From an uncultured Arthrobacter sp. (GTDB lineage Bacteria; Actinomycetota; Actinomycetes; Actinomycetales; Micrococcaceae): DNA of 64,000 nucleotides. This document shows, piece after piece, positions 54,496 through 63,266 of this stretch. The notes below the pieces were generated by a model that was given only the letters and a program-made list of their open reading frames with translations, ran no database searches and was not told where the DNA came from. The position numbers and the translations under genes were made by a program. The stretch lies in assembly GCF_947495145.1 (NCBI RefSeq), contig NZ_CANLXP010000006.1, positions 62,001 to 126,000 on the forward strand, in the 5' to 3' direction. The stretch's first letter is position 1; each line of letters begins with the position of its first letter.

Positions 54496-55224
54496 CTAAG
54501 TGCTGGGGCTGGTGGAGATCCGGTGGAGCCACTCAAGGAAGAGCTTGAGTTCGGAGCTGGAAAGCTGGTCGGAGTGGGACGCCTGCAGTGCAGCGTTCAA
54601 CGCAATTGCAGCCACCACGACCGACGATTTCCCAGACGCCTCGCCAGCGCCCTGTTCCGCCTGGTCCGAGGCCACCGCAAAAATCATGGCGTCCCGGGTC
54701 ATGGTGGACAGATCGAGGTTCCGGTCAGCGACAGCTTCTGCGATCAGCATGAGCGTCACTCCCACGTTGGCCGCCAGGATGCTCCTGGCCGCCTCCCGCG
54801 GCTGAACGCTCAACTGGCCGGCAGCAGCTGCCTTGTTCAACATCTCCTCCATCAGCGCCTCGGCATCCGCGACGATGGCGGGGCGGCTTTCCGGACGGAT
54901 ATTGCCGAACATCACCAAATAGAGCTCCGGCTGGTTGAGCCCGAATTGCACGTGGTTGTCCCACATCCGCTTGATGTCTTCCAGCGGCTGCCCGGACGGG
55001 GCGAAATCCCTTTCGCCCGCCACATACTCCTCGAAACCAGCTGAAACCACCGCATCGAACAAGCCCTCCTTGTCACCGAAGTGGTGGTACAGGGTGGGCG
55101 CGCTCACCCCCGCCAGTTGGGTGATCTGGCGGGTGGAGACGGGAGCTCCAGCAGAGTTGGCCAGCAGTTCTGCGGCTGCACGCAGCAGTCTCATCTTCGC
55201 CGGTGGCTGGCCTTCGAAACTCAT
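54496..55224 (-). CDS. TetR-family regulator of the mannitol/PTS genes
   Basis: The 242-residue protein has a TetR helix-turn-helix (STRQITQLAGVSAPTLYHHFGDKEGLFDAV; residues ~30-58) and a variable C-terminal ligand domain. It sits between mtlA and ptsI; a 15-bp palindrome lies in its own upstream region. Mannitol operons more often use MtlR or a GntR/DeoR regulator, so a TetR protein is unusual. Its ligand could be a sugar phosphate; this is speculation. Confidence 0.83.
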   Translation of the reverse strand: MSFEGQPPAKMRLLRAAAELLANSAGAPVSTRQITQLAGVSAPTLYHHFGDKEGLFDAVVSAGFEEYVAGERDFAPSGQPLEDIKRMWDNHVQFGLNQPELYLVMFGNIRPESRPAIVADAEALMEEMLNKAAAAGQLSVQPREAARSILAANVGVTLMLIAEAVADRNLDLSTMTRDAMIFAVASDQAEQGAGEASGKSSVVVAAIALNAALQASHSDQLSSSELKLFLEWLHRISTSPST

Positions 55225-55242
55225 GGCCGCTAGCCTAGCACC

Positions 55243-55257
55243 TATAGCAACGCTATA
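55243..55257. promoter_or_regulatory. Candidate TetR operator between tetR and ptsI
   Basis: TATAGC-AAC-GCTATA at 55243-55257 is a perfect 6-3-6 palindrome. It lies 19 bp upstream of the TetR start and 34 bp before ptsI. It is well placed to control both divergent genes. Confidence 0.65.
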
Positions 55258-55290
55258 TGAACTGCGTCACAAGGAAAACGAGGACCTCCA

Positions 55291-56991
55291 GTGCAGAACT
55301 TCCAAGGAGTAGGCGTCAGCCCCGGTCGAGTGATCGGACCGGTCCGCCAGATGCCCAAACCCGTCAGTGAACCGCCCGCAGGAGAGCAGTTGCCGGAGGG
55401 CGTAAGCGCAGAGGACGCGACGGCGCAGCTGAAGCAAGCGGCCACTGCGGTCCATGACGAGCTCAAGGCACGCGCCGAGCGCGCAACCGGAGACGGTAAG
55501 GCAGTCCTGGAGGCAACGGCACTGATGGCCAAGGACACCATGCTCCTGAAAGGCGCCGGCAAGCTGATCGCGAAGGGCACCTCGAACCAGCGGGCGGTCT
55601 GGGAATCCGCCGCCTCCGTTTCGGAGATGCTCCACAACCTCGGCGGCTACATGGCGGAGCGCGCAACCGACGTCCTCGACGTCCGTTCCCGCGTCGTCGC
55701 CGAGCTGCGCGGACAGTCGGCACCCGGCATCCCCGCCTCCGCCACGCCGTTTGTCCTCGTAGCCGAGGACCTCGCTCCGGCCGATACCGCCACCCTCGAT
55801 CCCGCTATCGTGATTGCCCTGGTCACCTCCGGTGGCGGCCCGCAATCACACACCGCGATCATCGCCCGCTCCCTCGGGCTGCCTGCCGTAGTGGCGGCAA
55901 CCGGCGTCGACGAGCTGCCCGACAGCGCGGAGGTATACGTTGACGGCGCGGCTGGCGCTATCGTCGTTGAACCCGGTGATACTGAGCGCACGGCCGCTGC
56001 TGGGTGGGCGGAAACGGCCTCGCTGCTGGCTGACTTCGACGGCCAGGGCACGACGGCGGACGGCCACCTGGTCCCCCTCCTCGCTAATGTGGGCGGAGCG
56101 AAAGACGCGGTGGCGGCGGCCGCGCTGGGCGCAGAAGGGGTCGGCCTGTTCCGAACCGAGTTCTGCTTCCTTGAGCGGGACAGTGAGCCAACCGTCGATG
56201 AGCAGGCAGCTGCCTACCAGGGCGTCTTTGATGCGTTCCCCGGCAAGAAGGTGGTTCTTCGAACGCTCGACGCCGGTGCTGACAAGCCGCTCCCCTTCCT
56301 CACGGACGCGACCGAGCCCAACCCCGCACTCGGCGTCCGTGGCTATCGCACCGACCTCACCTCCCCCGGCGTGCTGAAGCGCCAGCTCGAAGCAATCGCG
56401 CGCGCTGCTGACCAGTCGGAAGCAGATGTGTGGGTCATGGCGCCGATGATTTCGACGGCGGACGAGGCCGCACACTTCGCCTCGATGTGCACCGAGGCTG
56501 GCCTGAAGACACCCGGCGTGATGGTCGAAGTGCCATCTGCCGCCCTGACGGCGGATGCCATTCTGCGCGAAGTGTCCTTCGCGAGCCTCGGCACCAACGA
56601 CCTAACCCAGTACGCCATGGCGGCGGACCGCCAGCTGGGCCCTCTTGCCGCCCTCAACACACCCTGGCAGCCGGCCGTGTTGCGGCTGGTTCACCTGTCA
56701 GCGGAAGGCGCGGCGACGGAAGGCGCAGCCGCAGAACGTAATGCCAAACCGGTGGGAGTGTGCGGTGAGGCAGCAGCGGATCCTGCGCTCGCCGTCGTGC
56801 TGGTGGGTCTTGGCGTCACCACGCTGTCCATGACCGCCCGCTCACTGGCTGCGGTGGCGGCCGTGTTGAAGACCGTGACACTGGAGCAGGCGCAGGAACT
56901 GGCGAATCTGGCCCTGTCCGCGCGCACTGCCGAGGAGGCTCGGAATTCGGTGCGCGGGAAGCTCTCCGTGCTGGACGAACTTGGTCTCTGA
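55291..56991 (+). CDS. ptsI: PTS enzyme I (phosphoenolpyruvate-protein phosphotransferase)
   Basis: The 566-residue protein moves phosphate from PEP to HPr. The phosphohistidine is His187 in GGPQSHTAIIARS. The C-terminal PEP-binding barrel has GLFRTEFCFLERDSEPT, RTLDAGADKPLPF and SLGTNDLTQYAMAADR. PTS enzyme I is usually about 570 residues. An alanine/glutamate insert (EGAATEGAAAERN) is seen near residue 480. Being divergent from the TetR regulator, it is likely regulated with mannitol uptake. Confidence 0.95.
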   Translation: MQNFQGVGVSPGRVIGPVRQMPKPVSEPPAGEQLPEGVSAEDATAQLKQAATAVHDELKARAERATGDGKAVLEATALMAKDTMLLKGAGKLIAKGTSNQRAVWESAASVSEMLHNLGGYMAERATDVLDVRSRVVAELRGQSAPGIPASATPFVLVAEDLAPADTATLDPAIVIALVTSGGGPQSHTAIIARSLGLPAVVAATGVDELPDSAEVYVDGAAGAIVVEPGDTERTAAAGWAETASLLADFDGQGTTADGHLVPLLANVGGAKDAVAAAALGAEGVGLFRTEFCFLERDSEPTVDEQAAAYQGVFDAFPGKKVVLRTLDAGADKPLPFLTDATEPNPALGVRGYRTDLTSPGVLKRQLEAIARAADQSEADVWVMAPMISTADEAAHFASMCTEAGLKTPGVMVEVPSAALTADAILREVSFASLGTNDLTQYAMAADRQLGPLAALNTPWQPAVLRLVHLSAEGAATEGAAAERNAKPVGVCGEAAADPALAVVLVGLGVTTLSMTARSLAAVAAVLKTVTLEQAQELANLALSARTAEEARNSVRGKLSVLDELGL

Positions 56992-57084
56992 CCTGCCGCG
57001 TGCCCCGGTGGCGGCCTTGACGCCGACCGTCGCCGGGGCATAGGACTCAGGTACCAGCTATTGGAACAAGCGCGAGGAGAGACC

Positions 57085-57300
57085 ATGAGCGAGAGCACGT
57101 CGGACGAGCCGCAGGAAATCAACGAGGACCTGCCGGGCAAGCCGCAGGTCGATCCGGACGTCCAGTCCGATCCCGCAGCCGACGCCAGTAACCAGGGCGA
57201 CTGGACCGGCGAGGGCGGGGCAACGCCGTCGGGCGCGGCAACGGAGACCGCAGATGATGACCGGCCCGTCAACGAGGAAGACGAGCAGCGCGGAGAGTGA
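57085..57300 (+). CDS. Small acidic hypothetical protein, 71 residues
   Basis: ATG at 57085 (GGAGAG upstream) opens a 71-residue protein that is highly acidic, with MSESTSDEPQEINEDLPG at the start and DDDRPVNEEDEQRGE at the end. It has no TM helix and should be disordered. It resembles other small acidic actinobacterial proteins of unknown function. It follows ptsI on the same strand and precedes another hypothetical gene. Confidence 0.6.
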   Translation: MSESTSDEPQEINEDLPGKPQVDPDVQSDPAADASNQGDWTGEGGATPSGAATETADDDRPVNEEDEQRGE

Positions 57301-57369
57301 ACGCAGCGCCGTCAGCCCGACGGAACCCGCCCTGTGGCGCGGGCGGGCACACCGTACATAATGGGAACT

Positions 57370-58017
57370 ATGAGCGCCGAGACCGAACAATTCGTTGGAC
57401 ATATCGCTGGCCTGGGCACCACGTCGGGGGTGCGCATCGTCATCGGCATGTGGACCTCCTCGCCCCTGGGCTCGTTCACCGACGTGATGGTGCAGAGCGC
57501 CGAAGGGACCCGCACGCTGCTCGCGCCGACGTCCGCCATCGCCGACTACGTGGCCGGAGCCTATTCCTTCGACATCGTGCGCACCGTTCCGCTCACCGTG
57601 AGCATGGGCGAAGACTCGCTTGCCCTCGATGCCGGCCCCCTCAGCGTCCGGGCAGAACTGGGGGACGTAACCGCCGTCGGTCGCTTACTCGGCCTCATTC
57701 CCCGCGCAATCGGCACCGACCCGCGCTGGCTCAAAGCCATCAACCCAATCGCGAAAATCCTCATGCCCGGCGTGCGCACCGCGGGCAGCACGAAGGACGG
57801 CCGCCAGCAGTTCTACGGCGTCACCGGCGCCCGGCTGATCACCTCCGCAGCTGCGTCCTGGGCGGGCGACCCGCTCGGTGTGCTGACCAATGTCCGGCCG
57901 CGCGTCGGTTTCGGCTTCAGCTCCGTGCCGAAGAAGCCGCAGGTGGTTGATGTGACGACGACGGTGCTCCCGCTCACCGAATCGCCGGCGGAGGAGACCG
58001 CGGACGACCGCGTTTAG
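57370..58017 (+). CDS. Conserved hypothetical protein, 215 residues
   Basis: The protein is soluble and beta-rich, with VRIVIGMWTSSPLGSFTDVMV and LLAPTSAIADYVA in the first part. The later part (FYGVTGARLITSAAASW...FGFSSVPKKPQVVDVTTTVLP) looks like a separate strand-rich module. It is similar to uncharacterised actinobacterial proteins; no catalytic motif is clear. An ATG at 57361 is possible. The last 4 bases overlap the end of the convergent MFS gene. Confidence 0.65.
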   Translation: MSAETEQFVGHIAGLGTTSGVRIVIGMWTSSPLGSFTDVMVQSAEGTRTLLAPTSAIADYVAGAYSFDIVRTVPLTVSMGEDSLALDAGPLSVRAELGDVTAVGRLLGLIPRAIGTDPRWLKAINPIAKILMPGVRTAGSTKDGRQQFYGVTGARLITSAAASWAGDPLGVLTNVRPRVGFGFSSVPKKPQVVDVTTTVLPLTESPAEETADDRV

Positions 58018-59408
58018 GCGCTGGCCTTCTTCCACCGCGGCCGCTTGCGGCCCGGAACTTCGCGCCCACGCAGCGAAACCCCGGCTGTTTCAGGGACGCC
58101 GAACATTGCCACCATTCCGATCAGGCAGGCAGCCATCATGTACATCGCGGGAACCAGCGAGATGCCGGTCGCCTCGATAATCGCCTCGTTGACGGCGGGA
58201 GCAGTGCCGCCGAACAGCGCCGTCGAGGTGTTGTAGGTGATCGCAAACCCCGCATACCGCACGTGCGTGGGGAAAAGCGACGGGAAGGTCGCCGAGATGG
58301 TTGCCAGCTGCGGAATGTACAACAGACCCAGAATGGCGAAGGCGAGCATGGCCAGCCAGAAGTTGACGGCCATCATCATGTACAGCGGCAGCGCCAGGAC
58401 AAACAGGCCGATCAGCGAGGTCCACCAGAGCGGCTTCCTGCCGACCCTGTCCGAGAGCTTGCCGAAGAACGGGATCAACACCATCATCACGAGCTGGCCG
58501 ATCAGGACCACCGTCAGTGTGGCGTCGGCGTCCATGTTGATCGTGTCCTGCAGGTACGTAGGCATATACGCGAGCAGCGTGTAGTTGACGACGTTGAGCG
58601 CTACGACGAGGCCGCCCATCGCAAGCATGGGGCGCCAGAACTTGGTCAGCAGGTCCTTCAGCGCCATGCCGGCGCTGGACTCAGTCTCACCCTTCTGCTC
58701 CGCTTCGCGGAAGACGGGAGTGTCCTCGAGCTTCGTCCGCAGGTACCAGCCGATCAGACCGAGCGGCCCGGCAATAAGGAACGGAATGCGCCAGCCCCAA
58801 TCGGCCATTGTCTCGGCGCCAAGTGTGATTTCGCAGATCAGGGCAATCAGCGTGCCGAGAGCAAAGCCGGCCAGTGTGCCGAACTCGAGGAAGCTGCCGT
58901 AGAAGCCACGCTTCCGGTCCGGTGCATACTCGGCCATGAAGGTGGCGGCGCCGCCATACTCACCGCCGGTGGAGAATCCCTGGATGAGGCGGAGGAAGAT
59001 CAGCAGGGCCGGCGAAAGCCAACCGACGGAGTCATAAGAGGGCAGCAGCCCGATCACGAAAGTGGCCGCCGCCATCAGGAGAATCGTGATGGCCAGGACT
59101 GCCTTACGCCCGATCCTGTCACCCAGCGGGCCCCAGAACAGCCCGCCGAGCGGCCTGACGAGGAATGAGACGGCGAACGTTCCCAGCGCCCAGACGGTGG
59201 CCTGGTCACCCGGGAAGAACACCGAACTGATGTACACCACCATGACGCCGTAAACGCCGTAGTCAAACCATTCGACGGCGTTGCCCATCGCGGACGCGCC
59301 GATGGCCTTCCGCAGCGTCCGCTTTCCTTCGGGCGTCTCCGAGTTGGGAGTGGCAAATTCCGCCGCCTCAGCGGTTGGAGGCCCGGTTGTTCTCTCGTGC
59401 TCAGTCAT
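58014..59408 (-). CDS. MFS transporter, metabolite:H+ symporter (MHS/ProP-like) family
   Basis: The 464-residue protein has 12 TM helices. NAVEWFDYGVYG in helix 1, GPLGDRIGRKAVL in the loop between helices 2 and 3, and RLIQGFSTGGEYGGAATFMAEYAPDRKRGFYGS in the centre identify the MHS family, which moves proline, betaine, citrate or other small acids with protons. The ATG at 59408 follows GGAGAT. No nearby gene identifies the substrate. Confidence 0.9.
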   Translation of the reverse strand: MTEHERTTGPPTAEAAEFATPNSETPEGKRTLRKAIGASAMGNAVEWFDYGVYGVMVVYISSVFFPGDQATVWALGTFAVSFLVRPLGGLFWGPLGDRIGRKAVLAITILLMAAATFVIGLLPSYDSVGWLSPALLIFLRLIQGFSTGGEYGGAATFMAEYAPDRKRGFYGSFLEFGTLAGFALGTLIALICEITLGAETMADWGWRIPFLIAGPLGLIGWYLRTKLEDTPVFREAEQKGETESSAGMALKDLLTKFWRPMLAMGGLVVALNVVNYTLLAYMPTYLQDTINMDADATLTVVLIGQLVMMVLIPFFGKLSDRVGRKPLWWTSLIGLFVLALPLYMMMAVNFWLAMLAFAILGLLYIPQLATISATFPSLFPTHVRYAGFAITYNTSTALFGGTAPAVNEAIIEATGISLVPAMYMMAACLIGMVAMFGVPETAGVSLRGREVPGRKRPRWKKASA

Positions 59409-59509
59409 GCATCTCCTTCGCGTGGAGGCGCCCTTGGGCACCCAAGAACCTCACACGAAACTATGAGGATGCCCGAGGGAGTGTCAAAAATGGAACGGGC
59501 AGCATGACA

Positions 59510-59543
59510 AAGGGCCGCCCTCCCGCGTGGGAGAACGGCCCTT
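59510..59543 (-). terminator. Terminator of the fba-DUF3151 operon
   Basis: AAGGGCCG (59510-59517) pairs with CGGCCCTT (59536-59543), with an inner CTCCC/GGGAG pairing. Read on the minus strand it is followed by TTTGTC. It lies 16 bp past the DUF3151 stop. Confidence 0.75.
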
Positions 59544-59558
59544 CCCTTCGAACGCGGG

Positions 59559-59980
59559 CTAGGAACCGGAGAGCAGCTCGCTTGCCTCTGGGTCTGACTC
59601 CCGGAGGAACTTCGCAATGCGCTCCGCCTCGTCGAGCTCACCAATGGAGGCAGCAGCACGACCCAGCGCGTTCAGCGCGCGAAGGAACCCACGGTTCGGC
59701 TCATGTGAGTAAGGCACGGGCCCAGCGCCCCGCCAGCCGTTGCGGCGAAGCGCGTCCAGCCCGCGGTGGTAGCCGGTGCGCGCGTAGGCATAGGACTCGA
59801 TGGTCCGGCCTTCCCGGTACGCCTCATCGGCGAGGATGGCCCACACCAACGACGACGTCGGATGCCTGGCTGCCAGATCGACAGCTTCCTCCCCTGCCGC
59901 CAGCCGCGACACGACGTCGGGTTCCTCGGGAAGGAGGGTTGGCTCCGGGCCCAAAAGGTTCTTGCGGAACTCGTCCGACA

Positions 59981-59981
<1 letters not shown>
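59559..59981 (-). CDS. DUF3151 family protein
   Basis: The 140-residue protein matches the actinobacterial DUF3151 family: KNLLGPEPTLLPEEP at the N-terminus, ARHPTSSLVWAILADEAY in the centre and YHRGLDALRRNGWRGAGPVPYSHEPNRGFLRAL. It looks like a TPR-type helical domain. It is translated right after class II aldolase (TGATG overlap), an arrangement often kept in actinobacteria as far as I recall. Its function is unknown. Confidence 0.87.
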
Positions 59982-61000
<1,019 letters not shown>

Positions 61001-61095
61001 GGCAACTCCTCGTATGGGTTCGGGGCGACTTAAGGCTGTGGATCATTGCCTTACTTCCGTCCCATCCTAACGACGGCGGTAATTGCGCGGAAACC

Positions 61096-61695
61096 TTACG
61101 ACACGAGGGAAGGTCCCGGTTCAAGCGCGGTCCTCAACCGGGCGAGCCCGTCCCGGATGCGGCCCTTGACAGTACCCAGCGGAGCTTCCAGCACCTCGGC
61201 CACCTGCGCATAGGTAAGCCCGCTGTAATAGGCCATCTCGATAGCCTGGCGCTGCTTCTCGCTCAGTTCGGCAAACGCCGTGCGGACCGCCAGGAACTCG
61301 TCCCGGGCGATTACTGCCTCGGTGACGTCGTCGAAGGGGGTCTGCAGTTCGGAGACGGACCAGTGGGCGAGCCTGTTGCGTGAGGCCTGTTCCGACCGGA
61401 TTCGATCGACCGCACGTCGATGCGCAAAGGTCATCATCCAGGCGAGGGGCGAGCCGAGCGCCGGCGAGAAGTCCGATGCCTTGTTCCAGATCTGAAGGAA
61501 AACTTCCTGGGTCACCTCTTCGGCGATGGCAGGATCCACGACGAGCCTGCGGACGAGGCCGAAAATTCTCCCGCTGGTGTGTCGGTACAGGGAGGCAAAA
61601 GACTTCTCGTCGCCGAGTCCCACCTGTCGCAGCAGAGCGGCGAGGTGCGGTTCATCTGATCGGATGACCGGCGGGGCTTCGGCGGTGAAGCTCAT
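61096..61695 (-). CDS. ECF RNA polymerase sigma factor, SigK-like
   Basis: The 199-residue protein has a region 2 (FASLYRHTSGRIFGLVRRLV...EEVTQEVFLQIWNKASDF) and a region 4 helix-turn-helix (LSEKQRQAIEMAYYSGLTYAQVAEVLEAPLGTVKGRIRDGL). This is typical of SigK-like ECF factors, which direct redox- or envelope-stress regulons. SigK is usually held by the membrane anti-sigma RskA encoded next to it. No RskA-like gene follows here; the next gene is fba. Instead a small Cys/His protein is encoded just upstream, overlapping by ATGA. Confidence 0.9.
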   Translation of the reverse strand: MSFTAEAPPVIRSDEPHLAALLRQVGLGDEKSFASLYRHTSGRIFGLVRRLVVDPAIAEEVTQEVFLQIWNKASDFSPALGSPLAWMMTFAHRRAVDRIRSEQASRNRLAHWSVSELQTPFDDVTEAVIARDEFLAVRTAFAELSEKQRQAIEMAYYSGLTYAQVAEVLEAPLGTVKGRIRDGLARLRTALEPGPSLVS

Positions 61696-61904
61696 CGAAT
61701 GCCCAGCAATTGCACCTCGTCAGCGCCCAGGTCCATGGCGGCGGGACCATCCTGCTGGAAACCGCAGAAGCAGCGCCAGGTAGCGTAGCCGTCCGCCGGC
61801 TGGAAGTAGCCCCGGCTGCCGGCGACGACCGACATCGCTTCACCGCAATGCGAAAGCTTCCCGTACTGGTCGTCAACATAGGAACTCGTGGTCATGAGGG
61901 ACAT
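61692..61904 (-). CDS. Small Cys/His-containing protein coupled to the sigma factor
   Basis: From the ATG at 61904 the product has 70 residues. It includes SHCGEAMSV (His-Cys) and WRCFCGFQQDG (Cys-x-Cys), a possible four-ligand metal site or redox switch. The end overlaps the sigma factor start by 4 bp (ATGA), so the two are translated together. Starts at 61919 (ATG) and 61937 (TTG) are possible, but GGAAG is best placed for 61904. I do not recognise a family. An anti-sigma or redox-sensing role is a plausible guess from context only. Confidence 0.55.
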   Translation of the reverse strand: MSLMTTSSYVDDQYGKLSHCGEAMSVVAGSRGYFQPADGYATWRCFCGFQQDGPAAMDLGADEVQLLGIR

Positions 61905-61936
61905 CGCCGGTACTTCCATTCCCTGATACTTAGTCA

Positions 61937-62009
61937 AGCTAGTAATTCGTCTTCTATTTCACTAGGTAACCTATCTATAAGGATGACATTCTGCAAGGTC
62001 AGCTAGTAA
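61937..62009. promoter_or_regulatory. Direct repeats upstream of the MarR gene
   Basis: AGCTAGTAA occurs at 61937-61945 and again at 62001-62009, with a related ACTAGGTAA at about 61961. They lie in the gap between the divergent sigma-associated gene and the MarR gene and are rich in A/T. They may be regulator sites, for instance for MarR itself. Confidence 0.4.
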
Positions 62010-62019
62010 GAATGCTAAG

Positions 62020-62553
62020 ATGATCGGCATGAGCACCAGCCCGCAGGCCCTACCCCGAACGCCGGGCTACTGGTATGGGTTGTCTTCAGAGGGGAAGGAC
62101 GTGCTCGATGCCCTGCGGGAGTACCGGGCAGCGGAATCGGCGATGCGCCGCCGAACACGTTCGTCCATGGGAATGAACGAGACTGACATCCTCGCCCTGC
62201 GCCACCTCTTTGAGGCGCAGCAGGACGGCCGGGAAGTCAGTCCCAAGGAACTTGCCGCCAGGCTCGGTATCTCCTCAGCGTCCACCACCACCCTTATCGA
62301 CCGGCTGGCCCGCACTGGTCACGTTCGCCGCAAGCCGCACCCGAAAGACCGCAGGGCGCTGGTACTCGAAGCCACCTCGGAGGCAGACTGCGAGTTACGG
62401 CAGGCCATGGGCAACATGCACACAAAAATGATGGAAGTCGCCGGAACCCTCAGTACTGAGGACGCTGCCGTCGTCGTTGACTTCCTCACCCGTATGCGTG
62501 ATGCCGTCGACTCGATCGACGCCGGACGGATCGACGTTGGGCGGAGAGCCTAG
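62020..62553 (+). CDS. MarR-family transcriptional regulator
   Basis: The 177-residue protein has a winged helix (ETDILALRHLFEAQQDGREVSPKELAARLGISSASTTTLIDRL and the wing HVRRKPHPKDRRALVLEAT) typical of MarR. It is flanked by dimerisation helices. Such regulators respond to phenolics, drugs or oxidants. ATG at 62020 or 62029 is possible; neither has a strong ribosome site. The stop overlaps that of the convergent methyltransferase gene by 4 bp. Confidence 0.85.
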   Translation: MIGMSTSPQALPRTPGYWYGLSSEGKDVLDALREYRAAESAMRRRTRSSMGMNETDILALRHLFEAQQDGREVSPKELAARLGISSASTTTLIDRLARTGHVRRKPHPKDRRALVLEATSEADCELRQAMGNMHTKMMEVAGTLSTEDAAVVVDFLTRMRDAVDSIDAGRIDVGRRA

Positions 62554-63197
62554 CTGCCGGGGACCGCAAGCTGACCAAACACATGTCGGCGCACCCACCC
62601 GTGCATCGCGATGGCTGCTGCCGCCGACGCGTTGATTGACCGCGTGGATCCGAACTGGGCGATGGATAACGTGGCGTCGGCCGCGGCGTGGACCTCGGGT
62701 GTGAGACCAGGGCCCTCCTGCCCGAACACGAGGACGCAATCGCGCGGCAACTCGTAGGTCTCCAGCGGCACCGAGTCCGGAAAGTTGTCGATACCGATCA
62801 CCCTCAGACCGGCCGACTGCGCCCACTCGACGAATTCCTCAACGGTGGGATGGTGGCGCACGTGCTGGTAGCGGTCGGTGACCATCGCGCCCCGGCGGTT
62901 CCACCGGCGTCGTCCGATGATGTGAACTTCACGGGCAAGGAAAGCGTTGGCCGTGCGGACCACCGAGCCGATATTCAGATCGTGCTGCCAGTTTTCGATG
63001 GCCACATGGAAGTTGTGACGCTTCGAGTCCAGGTCGGCGACGATCGCGTCGTGATTCCAGTAACGGTATTCATCAACCACGTTCCGGGTGTCCCCGTGCG
63101 CAAGCAGCTCCGGATCCCACTGGGGTCCGGAGGGCCAGACGCCTTCCCAGGGCCCCACGCCCACTGTTGCCGGAGCGTTTTCCACAGTTTCTTCCAC
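62550..63197 (-). CDS. TrmH/SpoU-family RNA 2'-O-methyltransferase
   Basis: The 215-residue SPOUT enzyme has the family motifs NIGSVVRTANAF (motif 1), VFGQEGPGL (motif 2) and GSTRSINASAAAAIAMH (motif 3), which form the SAM-binding trefoil knot. TrmH-type enzymes methylate the ribose of tRNA or rRNA. The exact target is not clear from sequence. The N-terminal ~60 residues are less conserved. Confidence 0.88.
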   Translation of the reverse strand: MEETVENAPATVGVGPWEGVWPSGPQWDPELLAHGDTRNVVDEYRYWNHDAIVADLDSKRHNFHVAIENWQHDLNIGSVVRTANAFLAREVHIIGRRRWNRRGAMVTDRYQHVRHHPTVEEFVEWAQSAGLRVIGIDNFPDSVPLETYELPRDCVLVFGQEGPGLTPEVHAAADATLSIAQFGSTRSINASAAAAIAMHGWVRRHVFGQLAVPGS

Positions 63198-63266
63198 CCC
63201 CCAAGACTAAGGTGAAAGACTGAGCTCGGATTTTGTCCTTTTCCACCGTCGTCAGAGAAGAAGCGA

